Assembly: GCA_034509425.1 (NCBI GenBank)
Contig: JAVTVJ010000130.1
Coordinates: 2,349,501 to 2,413,500 of the forward strand
Reading direction: 5' to 3'
Origin: Eopsaltria australis
Lineage: Eukaryota > Chordata > Aves > Passeriformes > Petroicidae
Length of the DNA: 64,000 nt
The notes under the pieces were generated by a model. It was not told the DNA's origin and ran no database searches. It saw only the letters and a program-made list of their open reading frames with translations. Position 1 is the first letter of the stretch; every line of letters starts with the position of its first letter. A program made the translations under genes and the position numbers. This document shows, in pieces, positions 1 through 11,700 of this stretch.

Positions 1-3000
1 GTGCTGCTTGTCTGAAGCACGTTTATCATTCTTTAAACTCAAAAGAAAGATTATGCTCCAAAACTGACACATGTATCTATTTTCCTTTTAATACAACCAA
101 GACTTAGATAGGATTAGAGAGTGGAAGCTATCAAATTTCAATTTTAACAATATGCTTAAAATTATATTATCTTTCTTTGCCTAAGGGATTGTTGACTTCA
201 GTATTTAAGTGACTTAACCATAGCAAATTGTGAAAAAGCAGCGAATCACAGCACTTATTTTAAATAATCCTAGACCCTCTACCCCTTCGTCGGAAGCGGC
301 TCATGTTAACATTTTTATACATATTACTGTTCTTATATCTCTTGATGATAGATAAATGAATAAAGAAACTCTAACCTGTTGCAAGACATCACTAATTGGT
401 ATTTTTCCTCTTGTATTAGCCTTTGATTTACACCTCACATACGTTCTTCCAAGCCAGCACGTGTAATTTATTTACAGCACTGGAAGGCAGGCGAAATACA
501 TCATCTACTGTTATACAACCTTCTACAAGGTATTAAAATACCAGGCCCCTGGAGACACACTTCATATAGTTCAGCAAGTTCCAAAATAAACCAAACCACC
601 AACCCCCTAAGCACTTAAAACAACAATGGACATCTGTATTAAAAAGTTAGTTTTACTGCATTTGATGATGTCGCCTTAGTGTCATTTTTCCCTCTGGCTA
701 ATATGCAAACAACATGTAAGAATGTATTTGCTTTCTCCTCACTGTAAAACAACTAACAACTCCATAGCTCTCACAAAGCCATCTTATCACACGTGTAAAT
801 GCCAGAATTAAGTGTAGTTTATAATGTTTTGCATTCATTTAACCCTTAGAATAAATCTGACGCAGTAGATTCAATCACACTGCTTCTTACCAATCCATTC
901 GGTAAAATAATCACAGATACATTCAAACATAATGACAGAGAAGTCAGACATAGTTATTAGAGTTAAAGCAAAACAGTTGCTTTAAATAAAAAGATCTTAA
1001 GCACTTTGAATGGACTGAGATCAACCCTGTAATGGTCCAAACCTTAAAGTAACCTAAAATATAGAATTTGGATCAATTTCCTACTGCAGCTCCGGCAATG
1101 TCTCATCTGTTTTACAAGCAGTCCGCTGTCTACAAATAATCATTAACAATCATTTCATACAGTCAAGCTAATGACGGTAATAAAATAAAAAAAAAAAGAA
1201 GTCCTTGTTCCAGGTAACCAGTGAAGCACAGATTCTCAGAACAGAAAGTTCAGGCTCCATCCGAGATTTCACATACAGGGTGCCAGAAATGTAATAGGAG
1301 GGGAAGGAAAAAGGGGAACTCTTTGCCTCTATTCTTCAAAGCCTATGCAGAAAGGTAGCGCCGCGCCAGTCTGCACTGATGGTTATCTGAATGGAGGGAC
1401 CGGCCCTTGCTTTTCTTTACACGCCCCATTTGCAGGCAATAAAACGGCCGGAGTGGTTTTAACTGGTCGTTCTATGTCACTGTAACGCTCCCTGCTCCCG
1501 GCAGAAGATAACAGCTGTGCCATATTCACAAACACATACTTTTGCTATTGTTTGCACATTTGTGGGGCGAGATTGCGCTGTACCACAGCGAGTGAGCGCT
1601 GCCCTTGCTGTGGAGCCCTGTATTCCCAGTTACAGCAGTGTGCTGGGAAACAACGTCGGGTGGCTGAGGAAAAAAAAGAGCAAACAAACCCCAGTCTATT
1701 AAAAGCCGTTTCAGGCACTGTGAAATGATTACTAGATTGCACGCCTTGTTCAAGCTTGTTGACATACAATGATAGAAATCTGGAGTGCAAAATGGAGTGG
1801 TTTACATCTATTTTCCCTCTCCAATTACCCTGCCATCAACGTCTTCAACAGTTCTAAAATCACTAAGCAGCAGAATTCCTAGAAAAATGGTAATTATGGT
1901 ACTGAGCATGGAAATTCCATTTACAATACTACAGATTTCATAGTCCATACGTTATTCCACTTCCTAGCTTACAGATGGATTTAATAGAAACTTGTTATTT
2001 GTTCTACAAGTTCCTCCCTGTACACAGGAAAAAGAACTTCTGCAATATTAGGATTGAAATACTGACCCAGCAAGACTCCCACTGATATTAATAATTTAGG
2101 GTAAAATGTTGTCCTTATTCAACAAAAATCCAAACCACTTTATTGCAATGAACCAGTACAGTCTCCTAGAAGACACTCACTTTAAATTCAGCAATTTCAC
2201 TAAAAAGAATCCTGAAGCACTCCCAGAATATAATCTCAAAAATACTAAAAATCCTCAACATACACTTAACAGTTTATATGTATGCAAAGTTGAACTCTAA
2301 GATACAAATAATGTATTCAGTTATGTCTAAATTATAATTTAGAATGCTCTGTGTCCAAAAATTTGTAGATGATGACACTGCTCGCAGAACACTAGTGTAC
2401 ATACTTAACCACTTGCAAGATGTAGACTTCCATTTTTTTCTTACTATAAAAGAAAGGATATTTTTCTTCTCACTCCACTTAGCCCAGTACATAATAAACT
2501 CCATTACTGTAACATTTTAAAGACAGAACAAGTGACTCTTATTTTTAACTTCTATTCCTTCAAACAAAACACAAATCAAATCAATTCTTCCAATGATTAG
2601 ACTTATGTCCTGTAATCTGACATTATCTGTTACTCCATATAATTGTACACAATATCAAGATACAACATTTATTCTCTTCAGCTTTTCCAATAGCTGTAGT
2701 TTTTTCATGAAGCAGAAAGGGGTTTTTTTCTTTTACTTTACAAGTACTGAATGCCTTTCTATGACAGGCTGATCATTAGATCTCCTGGTTTGTATTTGCT
2801 AAATACTCTGCACTAACAATTCCTAAATTACAATGGATTTAATAATTAGATACAATTAAAACTCTTTTAAATTAAATCCATGAAAGTCCCATCTTCAAGT
2901 CAGTGACTGATTTTGCAACACAAATCATTAGAAGAACTTCCTTCAGCAGCAAGTAACTGAAAGTTATTTGCCTATTCAAGACAAGTAAGCATTATAGGCA

Positions 3001-6000
3001 GCTTAAGGGAGGAGAGGACAGTCACAATTTATTCCAAATGAATTTATGAACACATTCTCCAATTTGCAGTTTCTTCTTCTTTCTCCCATTATAAAACAAA
3101 ATTAAGCAAAAAAAAAAAAAAAAAAAAAAAAATAGACCATGAAAGAAAAATATAGTTCTGTCACTGCACATTCTGTTCAGATCAACCTTTCGATTTCTTT
3201 TTGTAGCAGAGTTCAAATGCAGCAAGGGAACTAGAGTGAAAATAAGAAATAATTATTACTATAGCTCTATAAAAAACTGAGCATTTGGAGACCACCATAC
3301 CAGTGAGCCTGTTCCTGTCTCCTTATCAGCTCATATCATATTTACCAGCTCTAGGCAGTCGCATTTGCTCCAGTGGGATAATTCAGGGGAACACAGATAA
3401 GGTGTAAGAAAGAAAATGGCAGGATCAGGCCCAAGACCAGTCAATTCACCTAATAAATCATATAACCAAAGTCTGTGCTTTTGCTTAAGATCCCAACAGT
3501 ATAAGCTGTTACTTTCACAAGAGCAGTCCTGATAACCAAGGAAATAGTCACAGGGGGATTAAATGGCAAGATTTACTCCTCCTTCTCAACAGTAGAAGGA
3601 AATTAATACATTTCAATACATTGGTTGTATGTTTGCTGAAAGCAGCTACAGTTAACAACAAACAAAAAAAAAAATCCAACCCATTTTCTCCTGTCTGAAT
3701 AAAACATACTCTCAACAAGGAAACATCCAACTACTGCAACTCGACCAGCTTATTGTTTTGCCCACTGTAAGTTAATATCTGAAGTGGTTGCTGCAAAGGT
3801 CCAGGCCATTTGGATGATTTCCCAGTGGCACAGCTAACAGGATAAATCTCGTCATTTCTACTGAGTCATGAATTAGGTACACTGAACAAAACTGGAAAAG
3901 AATGAAAAGGAGAAGTGTTTCCTGGTAACAACCATAATCAATGTCATTTAGAAACTGAGATCTCTGGCATCTTTATAGATTACTCTTTTGTCACCACTAA
4001 AGCTTTCCCAAAAGCTTCTCTTCCCTGTAGACAATAAGTATTTTGCCCTGTGTTATTTTCAAAACTGTAATGCCGTAGCATGAAATTCAGCAACTCAGAA
4101 CCAAACACACAGAATCCCAGGAAAACACTGTAAAAGGGACTTCATACCTTATGGTACAGTTATTCTATGCCAAATGCCTCTAAAAAGCAGTGTCTGTATG
4201 CAAATACTCTGCCTTGTGATACACAGGGAAATCAATGACCAAGAAAAGCATGGTGTCTATCACAGCCACCCACACCAGAAGGGGTTGGCCGGGTGAAAAC
4301 TGGGCATTCATTTTAAACAGCTCCCAAACAGAACAAAACATGAAACCCAATTCCAAAATACTGGTATTTTCAGCAAACAACCAACAGCTCCATCCTGAAA
4401 AGTTTAGATCCAAACGATCCAATTCCCAGAAATAATTCTCACCACAACCCCTCAAGTTTTTGTTTGGCTGTTCATAAAGTCCAAAAGACTTGCTCAGGCA
4501 CGGAAGGATTTTGCAGGATCATAACTTAAACACTGTGAAGCAGCACAGTAACACCACAGAGACATTACAACAGCAGGATACTTCTTCCCCATTGTGATTA
4601 CTTCAAAGCTGCCCTTTTTATTAGTAGAGCAGTGTATCATTTTGATTCATTCTTTTTTGAAAAAAAAAAATAAAAAGTAAGACTTGTTTAGGAGAAAAAA
4701 AACCTTACAGGCAACTATAAAAATCGGGTTTGCTCTTGTTAGAGAGCGTCTTTTACGCTCCCTACTTGCAGCTTTCAACTGTGGATAAACCAAAACCAGG
4801 AGGCTCCTGTAATCTAACCCAGACTGCACAGGGGATTACTGGGTACATGGCATTTAGGGGCTGGAGAACAGGAGACGCACGGCACGACGGTCTGAAATCA
4901 AGCTGTCATCAGTTTCCTTCCCAAAACCTTTCACTGGGTAAATCTGAGTATTTCCCTCATTGCTACTTCCTAGCTTTATCTTGGTATATCACATCCACAT
5001 GCAGCTATCCCAGTCCTTCACCTTCCTGAGAGAACCAGGGTTGGTAGGAGATGGTTTGCCCTGCTCCTTGGAAGAGCAGCAGCTCTCCTGTCTGCAGCAC
5101 AGCCTGCTTTAGGTACACTCAGATTTGTGAGCTGGAGCACAGTGAGCACGCCAAAACACCCCAGTGGGCATTAAAAGCACTTGCTGACACTGCCCAGGTC
5201 AGAAGGCACAGCACATCTCACGCATTTTAAATCAGACTCACAATTTTACTTTAAATTCTACTTTCCCTAACTCCTCTTGAAAATGTCTTCTCAGGGGGGG
5301 AAAAAAAGGCAAAAGCAGACCAAACAAAAAACCCCAACAAACAACAGGAAGCCACCCAAAAAACTCAGTGTTGCCACCTTTAGAAAAATCCAACGTTGCC
5401 CATCAAATCCTCCTGGCTCAGCCCTATCCTGCCCATGGATACCCTCTACTCACTCCCATGACTCAAGTCAGCCATACACTGAAGCAACCACAAGGTAACA
5501 CCCTAGACAGAAAACACATTAAAGAAAAAACAGCAACAAAATTTAAAACACTTTTTTTTTACCCCCAGTGGTGAAAATGGGAAACTGATCAGTCAGGAAG
5601 GATGAATTAGCAGCCGTCTCTCATGCCCACCTACATCTACTGTAAAAGTCCCAAGTGAACGCAAAATTACATTTTTCCTCTTTCCCTCCCTACACCCCTG
5701 CCCTCTGCAACAAGAGGGCTATGCATGAAAAGAGGACTAAATAGCTCAAAGGAAAAAAGAAAAAAAAAGTGGGCCTGGACAGGACAATGCATGGGCAGAG
5801 TTTTTAGGGTATGAACCCTGTCAAGTGGCACCAACCTCACCCGTGGGACCACAAGGGACTCAAACACCCCGAGTCCCTTCCACAGGCAGCAGTTGCAGCA
5901 GCACAGTGGCACAAGAGCTTGTAGTTCTTCCCTCATACTCTGTGAATCCTCCTTCTCCCCCCCTCCAGACATGACTCTGTGTAACAGACCTTCATTTCAT

Positions 6001-7256
6001 TCCTGCCAAACATTAACAACCTTTTTTTTTTTTTTTTCAATCAGGAGAGAAGAATTGCAGCATTAACAAACAGAAAAATAAAAAAGGTAATTTATAACCT
6101 GCTGCTCCACTCTGTCTGTATTCAGTGGTGATGAACAAACACATCCTAGAGTCTGCAGGACAGACCTAGCACAGATTGAGGTGTTCATTAACATAACTTC
6201 ATGGCAATGAAAGGTGCCATCACCCTAGGTAACAAGCCCACAAAAGAAAATGTCACTAGTCCAAGGGCATGCAGGCTACTTTTAGTTTTCAGAAGAATGG
6301 GCAGAAGTGGAAAAAATCCCAGTGAGAACAGTCTTACACCGACAAGATAACTGCACATACATATCTAAAATAGAGAATGGGAATGGACTGATAAGAAGAG
6401 AAAAAAGAAAATTACTTTTTAACATAATAGAAAACATTGTCTTGATGTTAATAACCTTAGGTGCACATATGTCTCTGCAAGTGACTTTGTAGCATAAAAG
6501 AATGCTTCAATTCCCTCTGAGCCCATCCAGTGATACCTTAGGGGGATTATTTTAAAACTGAATTTTGATAAACAAATTTCAGCTGAGTTATCAAATTCTA
6601 GCTTAAAAGTGTAATTAACACATTTTTAGTCGGCAATTCCTAACTTTACTTCAGTGCCACTTCTTTAACAACGGACAGCTGAAAATCAGGCATTTGTTAA
6701 CTAGCAGAATTTGACCTTTCCAGCACCAGGAGTTCCCAAGTCTGAGGATTCACTGCCTGAATCCAGCATTTGTAACACCTCCTTGAAATACAAACTATAA
6801 AATCCAAGCAACCGTGGTGAAACTGCTGAATAAGAACCAGGCATTTATTGTCAGCCAGGCATGCTCACAAACAAACACCCCACACGCACTCTGTGGCGCA
6901 GGACAGACCAGCCCAGGCTTCAGCACCAACCCCAAAACATCCAACTTCGAGACGCGACCGCATGAGCAGCACCCGCTCAGGACAACTGAAGAAGATGCTG
7001 GCCTCAAGATTTTTTTTAAATACTACTGAGAGACGCTCAGCTTCACGCCGGCAAAGCACAGTCTGGTTTGTCCTGTGCCTCCAAGGTGCTCAGGAAAAAA
7101 AGTTTTAACGCTTGAAGTTAAATAAAAAAGTTAGAAAACACGCTGAAAACCCAAAAGGGAGGGGGGAGTGGGACAAAAAGCTTGTTACGTTTTTGTTTGT
7201 TTGGTAAATAGGTTTTTGGTGATGGTAGCGTTCAGTTCGTGCAATTTTAAACTCAC
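1..7256 (-). other. GLIS1: GLIS1 intron 1 (5' part), no exon recognised
   Basis: This AT-rich stretch lies downstream, on the minus strand, of the GLIS1 first coding exon and its splice donor, so I infer it is intron 1. The intron continues off the left edge of the window. I looked in both strands for zinc-finger exons with the C2H2 spacing typical of GLIS proteins and saw none. Open frames here are short and have no recognisable protein. Simple-sequence runs include a poly-A of about 25 at 3107-3131 and a poly-T at about 6021-6037. No CR1 copy or other mobile element was recognised. Confidence 0.6.
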
Positions 7257-7599
7257 CCTTCACGCTTTGATGTTTCTGCTGCTGGAAATAATCTTTCGAG
7301 CCTCTAGCGCATCGCAGCTCCTGCGCCCTGGGCAGAATCGGAATCCTCTCGAATATGCTGGGTCGTTTGGGGACGAAATCTAGCAGAGGTGCTGACATTT
7401 CAGGGGGGCTCTGCTGAGGCTCCGTGTGGTCACTGCCGTTGCTGACAGATATTTTAAAGGACATCTGAGGATTCAAGTGAGCTTTACCAGCGCCGGGACG
7501 AGTCACCCGCGGCAGATCCTTCTGAGGCGCTCCCTGGCATTTGTCGGTCACCTCGACGCGGGCGCTGCTTTTCTGACCCGCGGCGAGCTCACAGTGCAT
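7257..7599 (-). CDS. GLIS1: GLIS1 first coding exon (N-terminal 114 codons plus one base)
   Basis: This is the N-terminal coding exon of a GLI-similar Kruppel-type transcription factor. The zinc fingers are in later exons outside the window. On the minus strand it starts ATG CAC TGT GAG (MHCE) at 7599-7597. The frame contains QMSFKISVSNGSD and later PLLDFVPKRPSIFERI, and ends at AAG G|GTGAGT with the donor at 7256, phase 1. The long human GLIS1 isoform, as I remember it, also starts MHCE and has a MAFRIAVSGG-like motif followed by a Pro-rich PLDLLPRLP-like stretch, so both order and spacing agree. The frame stays open upstream to 7794, but similarity begins at MHCE, so I chose that start. Position next to NDC1 supports GLIS1, because that is the mammalian gene order. 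The segment has no recognised fold and is probably disordered. The remembered isoform is the weakest link. Confidence 0.72.
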
Positions 7600-8700
7600 G
7601 TCCGCTTGCGGCTGCTGCCAGGGCCCCCGCCGCTCTCCTGCAGCGAGCGGCACACGGGCTGTCAGCGCGGGCGGCCCCGGACCCGCCGCCTCAGCCCCCG
7701 CCTCAGCCCTCTGCCCCCGTCCCGCCGCCTCCCGCCTCAGCCCCGCGCCGCCAACGGCCGATAACCGCCGCGCGTGAGGCGGCGCAGCCCGCAAACCTCA
7801 GCCCGCTGCCCTCAGCCCTCACCCGCTGTCTCACACACACCGGCCGGACGGGGGAACACCCGGGGCGCTCGGATCCCGACGGCGGCCTGTCCGTGAGGGA
7901 TGGGGCGGCCGGTGCCGCGCGTCGGCTTCGCTCCCTCTCTAGGCAACACTGCCGGGCTGCTCGTAGCCGCTCCCGGGAAGGCGAGCGCGGCCGGGAGGGG
8001 CGGGGAGGGGGCCCGGCACACAGGCGGGTTGTTTGGCGGCCGGTGCCTTTCAGCTGAGGCATCCGAACAGCGGCCGCCCCGGCAACCACGGACGCGGTGG
8101 CAAATCGGGTTCGCCGCCGCCGGGCTCGCCGCGGCCCCCGAGTCACCGGTCCCCGAGGGAGGGAGGAAGGGGGGAGAGCCCGGCCGGGCGCGGTGACAGC
8201 CGCGCCCCCGCGCTCCTACCTGGGAGGGGCCGCCCGGGGGGACGCGCTGCCCGCCGGTCCCGCCGCCGCGCCGGGCGCACGGGCTCAGCCCCGCTCCCCC
8301 GCCGCAGGGCCGGCTGCCAGAGCGCAGGCGGCCCGGGCCATTACCCGGGCGCGGCGGCGGGGCCAGTCGGGGCGGGCAGGGGGAGGGCTGTGCCGCCGGG
8401 GCCGCCCCTCGGGGTTTGACAGCAGGGTACGACTGCGGGCCCGGTCCGGCCGCCGCTCACGGAACACGGCAGGGGGATCGCGGGTACCTCGTGCTTGCGG
8501 GGCCCAGTGAGCTAGGGTCAGCCTGGGAATAGGTGTGCCTCGGCCCCCACCTTCCCGGTGCCCGCCCCGCTGCGGAGACTCCCTGTAGCTGCCCACTTGC
8601 CTCCCGAGAGGTCCATGATTTTCCCTCCCGCGGCCCCGCTGTCGTGGGCCTGGACCCTTTCCCTTTGCCCGCGGACGTCGAGGATCCTTGTGCCTATCCC
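7400..8700. promoter_or_regulatory. GLIS1: CpG island: GLIS1 promoter and 5' UTR
   Basis: Base composition changes sharply here to very GC-rich sequence dense in CG dinucleotides, with GC-box-like runs such as GGGAGGGGCGGGGAGGGGG at 7993-8011. It overlaps the GLIS1 first coding exon, so transcription probably starts on the minus strand somewhere in 7800-8500. I cannot fix the start site. The GC-rich interval produces many overlapping open frames on both strands. They have no recognisable product and I treat them as composition effects. A GGCAAC half-site preceded by GCCGCC (about 8073-8086) resembles an RFX X-box, but weakly. Confidence 0.65.
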
Positions 8701-11700
8701 CAGGCAATCTGCTCAGGCTTGCGGCTGCCTCGGCACCAGACATCCACAGGCCAACCCGCCACTGAACAGCTGGCAGTGCCCTATAAACAACTTGAGTGCG
8801 AAAGCTACAGCCACTGCAGCATGTCACAGAGGAGCAGCAGGAGAGAGCAAAGCCGTGCCAAGGACAGGGGCTGGGAAGCAGGAGATGTGTTGGAGGTGGG
8901 TACAACCTGGCCAAGACATCTCTCCGGTGACGCAGTTCCAGCTGCACTCAGTGCTTCAGTCTATGGATGTGCATCCTTCCCTGCCTGCCCTACAGGTGCA
9001 GGAGCTGGCCCGTACCCGCAGAGCCAATTAAGCTAGCTCAGAGCAAGCACCACAGCACAGTGACATTTGCACTGGCTCCTCCTGGGCCAGCTAGGGTCTG
9101 GAAGCAATCTAGTTGGGTTTATTAGCTTGGGCCTGGTTCCAAGCGAATGCAGGCTGAGCCATGATGTGCAGCTTTGCACCAGAGAGCTGTACCAGCCCAC
9201 ACTTTTCTGGCTCAGGGATGTCTGCGCCCTCCTGCCCTACATGCTGCTGTCAGCGCAGGTGCAGCACAGCAGGTCTGTAACACACCAGGACAGCTCAAAG
9301 ATAGGAGTGACTTGGAGTCAGCCCTGATTTACATGGGTGTAAATCAGACAGACATCTGGCTGGAAATCCTGCTTGTTCACAGCAAACCTAAAGGAGAGGC
9401 TTGGGAGATTTAGCACAAGGAGGAGGGACAGCTACTGAACTGGCGTCTTGCTACACCCCTCCTGAGGAGCGTCCCGCAGCGAGACAAGAGATCTTCATCT
9501 TCTTGTAGCACAGATGCTGCACAGAGTGCCTCACTCACAGTTTTATCCAACCCTTAATAACATCTGCCACGCTGCAGTGTACAGAGTACAGGAATGGCCA
9601 GGATATCAGGACATGACTTTTTCTTGGCAAATGCTATGAGTGTTGTGGATTTAGAGGGAGGGAAGCAACTCTCAATAAAAGATACAAGATCTTGAGATAG
9701 AACAAGTAGTTCTGGGAGAAGCAGTACTAATGACTCTCATTTGCAATGCCTCTCTCATTCCTGCCGAGCATGGATGACCTGAGGTCTACCAAGGAAGGAG
9801 CTTGCCAGCCTTTCCCCTCAATAATGGCAGTAATAGGGTCTTTTTCTTCTGTAAGGCCATGTCTTAAATTGTCAGAAGTTAATAGCTGTCTGTCAAATTG
9901 TGGTTGAAAACTGGTAAATGTCCCCTGAATATCTTAGTGGGAACAAGAAGCTACAAAAAGGGAAAAAATTCCCACCTTACCTCTATGGAAAACAAAACTG
10001 AACATCAACTAGCTGACACAAATACTGAATTGGAATGGTGATATCTGAGGGATTTATGAAAACAAAGTAAAAACTATCAATGTATGTTATCACATCACCT
10101 CTTAGTGCTCTCCTAACCTGTGCCCCCATCCCCCAGTCCCATCCATCCATGGGGCTCTCAGGACCAAGGTGTTCTTTTTCTTTGATTTGGAAGTGCTAAA
10201 GGCACCTGGCAGCACTACCACAAGCAGTAATTATTTAAGACACAAATACGCTGTGGCGACGGTCTAAACCTCAGTTGAGGTGAAGAGGCAGTAAAATTTA
10301 CTGAGGGAAATATTATTGCAGAACTCAGTGTAACCAGAGAAATCCTGCTGCTTCCAGTGCAGGAAATAACTAGCATTTCGGTGGATCCTGAACATGGGCT
10401 CATTTTGTGCAAATTATTACAACTATAGTAATACATGCTGCCCGAATATCTAGAGGGAGTTTCCTAGAAAACAGGGAGTTTTGGATATATTATGTACCTT
10501 CCTGGAGGGATTTTCTTTTGTGGTTAGGGATTTTCCCACAGCAAGAAGGGAGAAGCTCGTCACCTGTCATCACTGCATTCTGTACCTGAGGTCGTGTGTG
10601 TCCTGCTCTGAACCGCTTCTTCTTTCTTTTTATCGCCAGTATCCAGAACGTTCTGCAAAATACCGGCAGGTGCCGCCACTGGCTCAGCAATCGCCCAGGG
10701 CTAGGCTGTTCCATGGCAGGAGCGGGCACAGCGCCTCCTCCATGTGCTGGGCACCCTCTGCAAGCCAGGAAAGGTTTAGACTGAAGCACATCACAGCTCC
10801 AAGCTCCAACAGCACAGAGGGTGAAGGCCCTTCACACCGAGATGAATTTCTCCATGACACATCATGTCACAGAAATACAGAGCTCATTGCTCAAGTTGCA
10901 GGTCCCCATATTGCTCCTGCAGGAAATGAGGCTCCATGGACTCAAACCTGTGCTCACAGCACTGTTTCCTCAGGTTTGAGTGAGGCATTTAGCAGCTGTC
11001 CTGTCTTTTCTGGGACCATGCAGCTGGGGATGCCCAGCCCTGGGCCTGAGCAAGAGTAACAGTGGTGGATGGACACTCTCCTCCAGATCTGGATATGTCT
11101 GATAGAGGCTTGACTCCTAGAACTGTTCCAAAGCAATGACTTGGCTCCTCTGGCAAGCCCACAGACGTGGAAGGAACAAGTGCTGGGAGAAACAAGTGCT
11201 CCTTGAATAAGTGTACTAATGTGAGAGTTAAGTAGTCCCTTTTCCCTCCCTACTGAATCAGAAGACACTTCATATGTTTTGGTTCTGGAACAAAGGCCAA
11301 GCAAGTGCAATCATGGCTCCTAAGACTATTCCATGCCCTGGGTCACCATGACTTTGCTGCATGCACGAGCTGTACAGCACACACTGATTCACCCAATGTT
11401 GTCACTACATCCATGAGCTGGATGGGTGTCTCCCTCCTTGTGTCCTTGTGAAAACCAGTCATTGGCCTCTCTCCCCCATGATAGCAGTAGTCTGCCCTTA
11501 GGAGAATGGGGGGAAGATTTCTCTGTATTAGCCTTCTTGTTCAACATTTCTGGTTGCCAAGGGCTGTGGTCATGGGTCATGGCATGGCCCACAGTTAGGC
11601 CAGTTTGCTCTTCTCTCGTTAATGATGTCACCCTCACCAAAGCAAACCTTTCAGTTGAGGCAAACAGGCCATCTTCAGCCCCTGAAGCTAGTCCCTGCTT

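Noticed and set aside
7703..8947. Open frames of 120-220 codons on both strands in the GLIS1 CpG island
   Set aside because: They overlap each other in several frames, are rich in Arg, Pro, Gly and Ala as expected from GC-rich DNA, and contain no recognisable domain.
10481..11059. 192-codon plus-strand open frame between GLIS1 and NDC1
   Set aside because: No domain, membrane segment or splice partner was recognised and the composition is that of the surrounding noncoding DNA.
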